DNA from: an uncultured Prevotella sp.
GTDB lineage: Bacteria; Bacteroidota; Bacteroidia; Bacteroidales; Bacteroidaceae
Assembly (NCBI GenBank): GCA_927910885.1
Contig: CAKMOD010000120.1
Coordinates: 1 to 5,419, forward strand
Direction of reading: 5' to 3'
DNA length: 5,419 bases
The translations under genes and the position numbers were made by a program. Positions 4,650 to 5,419 of this stretch are shown piece by piece (position 1 is the stretch's first letter; every line of letters starts with the position of its first letter). A model generated the notes under the pieces. That model was not told where the DNA came from. It did not search any database and saw only the letters and a program-made list of their open reading frames with translations.

Positions 4650-4892
4650 ACAAGCAACTTGTAAACTCGTAAACTTGTCAACTCATCAACTACCCATATC
4701 ATAAAGTTCAAATCTCAAAGTTCAAAGGATAAGGCTCTGTGCTTTCCATGACCTTTAGGTCTCTGAGTATTTCAGTGTACAAAAAAGGAAATTCTGTTCT
4801 TTCTGTTCATCTGTGCCTTCTGTGAGAGAATGCTGTGATAGAGTAGCCATTTCTTTATTTTCTCACAGATAGCATAGATAAACAGAATCCAT
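4650..4892. repeat. Composite palindromic repeat, copy C
   Basis: It has the same order and orientation as copy A. ACAAGC is followed by octamers ACTTGTAA, ACTCGTAA, ACTTGTCA and ACTCATCA (4657-4688), the embedded AAAGTTCAAA module (4695-4735), the ACCTTTAGGTCTCTGAG block (4751-4767), ATCTGTG-like words, and the loop with GATAGAGTAGCC. The right inner arm TCTCACAGATAGCA starts at 4861. Similarity to copy A ends near TCCAT (4888-4892), so the outermost right arm is missing. It lies 22 bp before the proposed IS end, so the IS did not cut directly into the recognisable repeat. Confidence 0.75.
4695..4735. repeat. AAAGTTCAAA repeat module, copy 2 (inside copy C)
   Basis: The sequence runs from CATATCATAAAG to ATAAGGCT with two AAAGTTCAAA words (4704 and 4718). 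Borders match the free module at 3264-3317, but each unit is 7 bp shorter. It sits exactly between the octamer array and the palindromic part; copies A and B lack it at that spot. Confidence 0.65.
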
Positions 4893-4976
4893 GAATAATT
4901 TCAAGGATAATATAGGCTCAGTAGAAAAAAGGTGGGGAAATTTTCTTAATTAATATATTTTTCTTTCCTTTGTATC

Positions 4977-5364
4977 ATGGAAGAAAAATATCTATATCAG
5001 TTAGCCGAATTCGTTTTACCCAGTGATGTATTACATTATTTCTCTATTGTTAAGATAGAGTCTGATACTTCATTGTTACGTATTTATCTTGATGAGAAGA
5101 TGGAGAAAGAACTTTCCGATTGATCTTCATTTTGAATCAAAAGGCTTTATGGAAGCTGTCGAGGTGACGGACTTTCCGATTCGTGACCATAAGGTTATTT
5201 TGGTTCTTCGTCGACGTCGCTGGATAGATATTCGTACAGGTAAGAGTTTCTCTCTTCCCTTGCAGATAGATATTACAGCCTCCGGCACTCGTTATTCCAA
5301 AGAGTTCGGAGCTTTTTTAAAAGAAACGTATGGAGACATCCCCAGTGACCTGCCGTACGCTTGA
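4977..5364 (+). pseudogene. ISAon1-type transposase N-terminal protein (ORF A), frameshifted
   Basis: The first frame runs from ATG 4977 and stops at TGA 5121-5123 after 48 residues (starts MEEKYLYQLAEFVLPSD, ends KELSD). The neighbouring +1 frame then carries the rest, from DLHFESKGF through VEVTDFPIRD and the basic RRRRWIDIRTGKS stretch to TYGDIPSDLPYA, stopping at 5362-5364. Together they give one protein of roughly 120 residues, the usual size of the ISAon1-family N-terminal protein, which precedes the catalytic ORF. The break lies at CCGATTGATC (5116-5125). Removing one GATT restores LSDLHFESKGF, so a 4-bp duplication is the simplest cause; loss of 2 bp would also fit. The ATG at 5089 in the second frame gives a non-homologous N-terminus and is probably not a true start. 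A TTCCTTTG at 4965-4972 is a weak promoter match. Confidence 0.72.
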
Positions 5365-5419
5365 GGAATTCTATCATATCAATGGACGTAGTTTTGAGAA
5401 ACAATACAAGGAAACACTA
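5330..5419 (+). CDS. ISAon1-type transposase catalytic protein (ORF B), partial
   Basis: Only the first 30 residues are present, starting METSPVTCRTLEEFYHINGR, with the frame open at the window edge. The DDE catalytic residues lie beyond it. ATG 5330 overlaps the end of ORF A by 35 nt in a different frame, and the frame has a stop at 5318-5320, so translation should start at or near this ATG, probably by coupling to ORF A. A frameshift upstream in ORF A would weaken such coupling. Family assignment depends on the ORF A/ORF B pairing; the visible residues alone would be too few. Confidence 0.6.
   Translation, partial: METSPVTCRTLEEFYHINGRSFEKQYKETL

Larger units (their letters stand above)
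4915..5419 (+). mobile_element. Left part of an ISAon1-type (ISL3-like) insertion sequence, cut by window end
   Basis: Recognition rests on the two transposase reading frames described below. The left end is proposed at GGCTC (4915-4919), because ISL3-family termini commonly begin GGCTC and the first ORF starts about 60 bp inside. The 8 bp before it (4907-4914) are ATAATATA, which should recur after the right end if the usual 8-bp target duplication was made. The right inverted repeat lies outside the window, so the boundary is an inference. Confidence 0.55.

Noticed and set aside
5089..5364. Independent gene starting at ATG 5089
   Set aside because: Its first dozen residues come from the wrong frame of the IS ORF A; family-like sequence begins only after the frame break, so it is the second half of a broken gene.

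Overview
The window looks like accessory, repeat-rich DNA from a Bacteroidales genome, most likely Prevotella or a close relative. Four things point there: a fimbrillin-type lipoprotein, an RteC-like regulator, an ISAon1-type (ISL3-like) transposase, and promoters of the Bacteroidota form TTTG-N19..21-TAnnTTTG. The genus is inferred; no housekeeping or rRNA gene is present to confirm it. Only about half of the 5.4 kb is protein-coding.

Left part (1-896): no gene. It holds two head-to-tail copies of a composite palindromic repeat (29-271, and a shortened copy at 292-446), then AT-rich DNA with stacked hairpins. A good Bacteroidota promoter (765-795) drives the next unit. Centre (897-3142): a 63-aa protein without signal peptide, then a 608-aa lipoprotein with a fimbrillin-like N-terminal half and a C-terminal half resembling the lectin-like module at the end of many Bacteroidota surface proteins. 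The unit ends in a 27-bp hairpin terminator. The two genes are probably cotranscribed, because I see no Bacteroidota promoter in the 124-bp gap between them.

Right part (3143-5419): an intergenic stretch with a 21-bp-period repeat and a potentially structured leader (3480-3553), an RteC-like small regulator (3631-4047), a GC-rich inverted-repeat element (4061-4234), a strong candidate for a free-standing non-coding RNA (about 4337-4550) with its own promoter and terminator, a heptamer array, a third copy of the composite repeat (4650-4892), and the left end of an insertion sequence. The IS first ORF is frameshifted and its second ORF runs off the window.

The direct copies of the composite repeat on both sides of the fimbrillin / RteC-like / RNA block make that block a candidate recombination cassette. 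The best leads for something undescribed are the AUG-free RNA with a 91-nt tract lacking any C, the repeat family built from tandem octamers plus a large imperfect palindrome, the leader with possible alternative folds upstream of the RteC-like gene, and the fimbrillin/lectin-like fusion with its small upstream partner.
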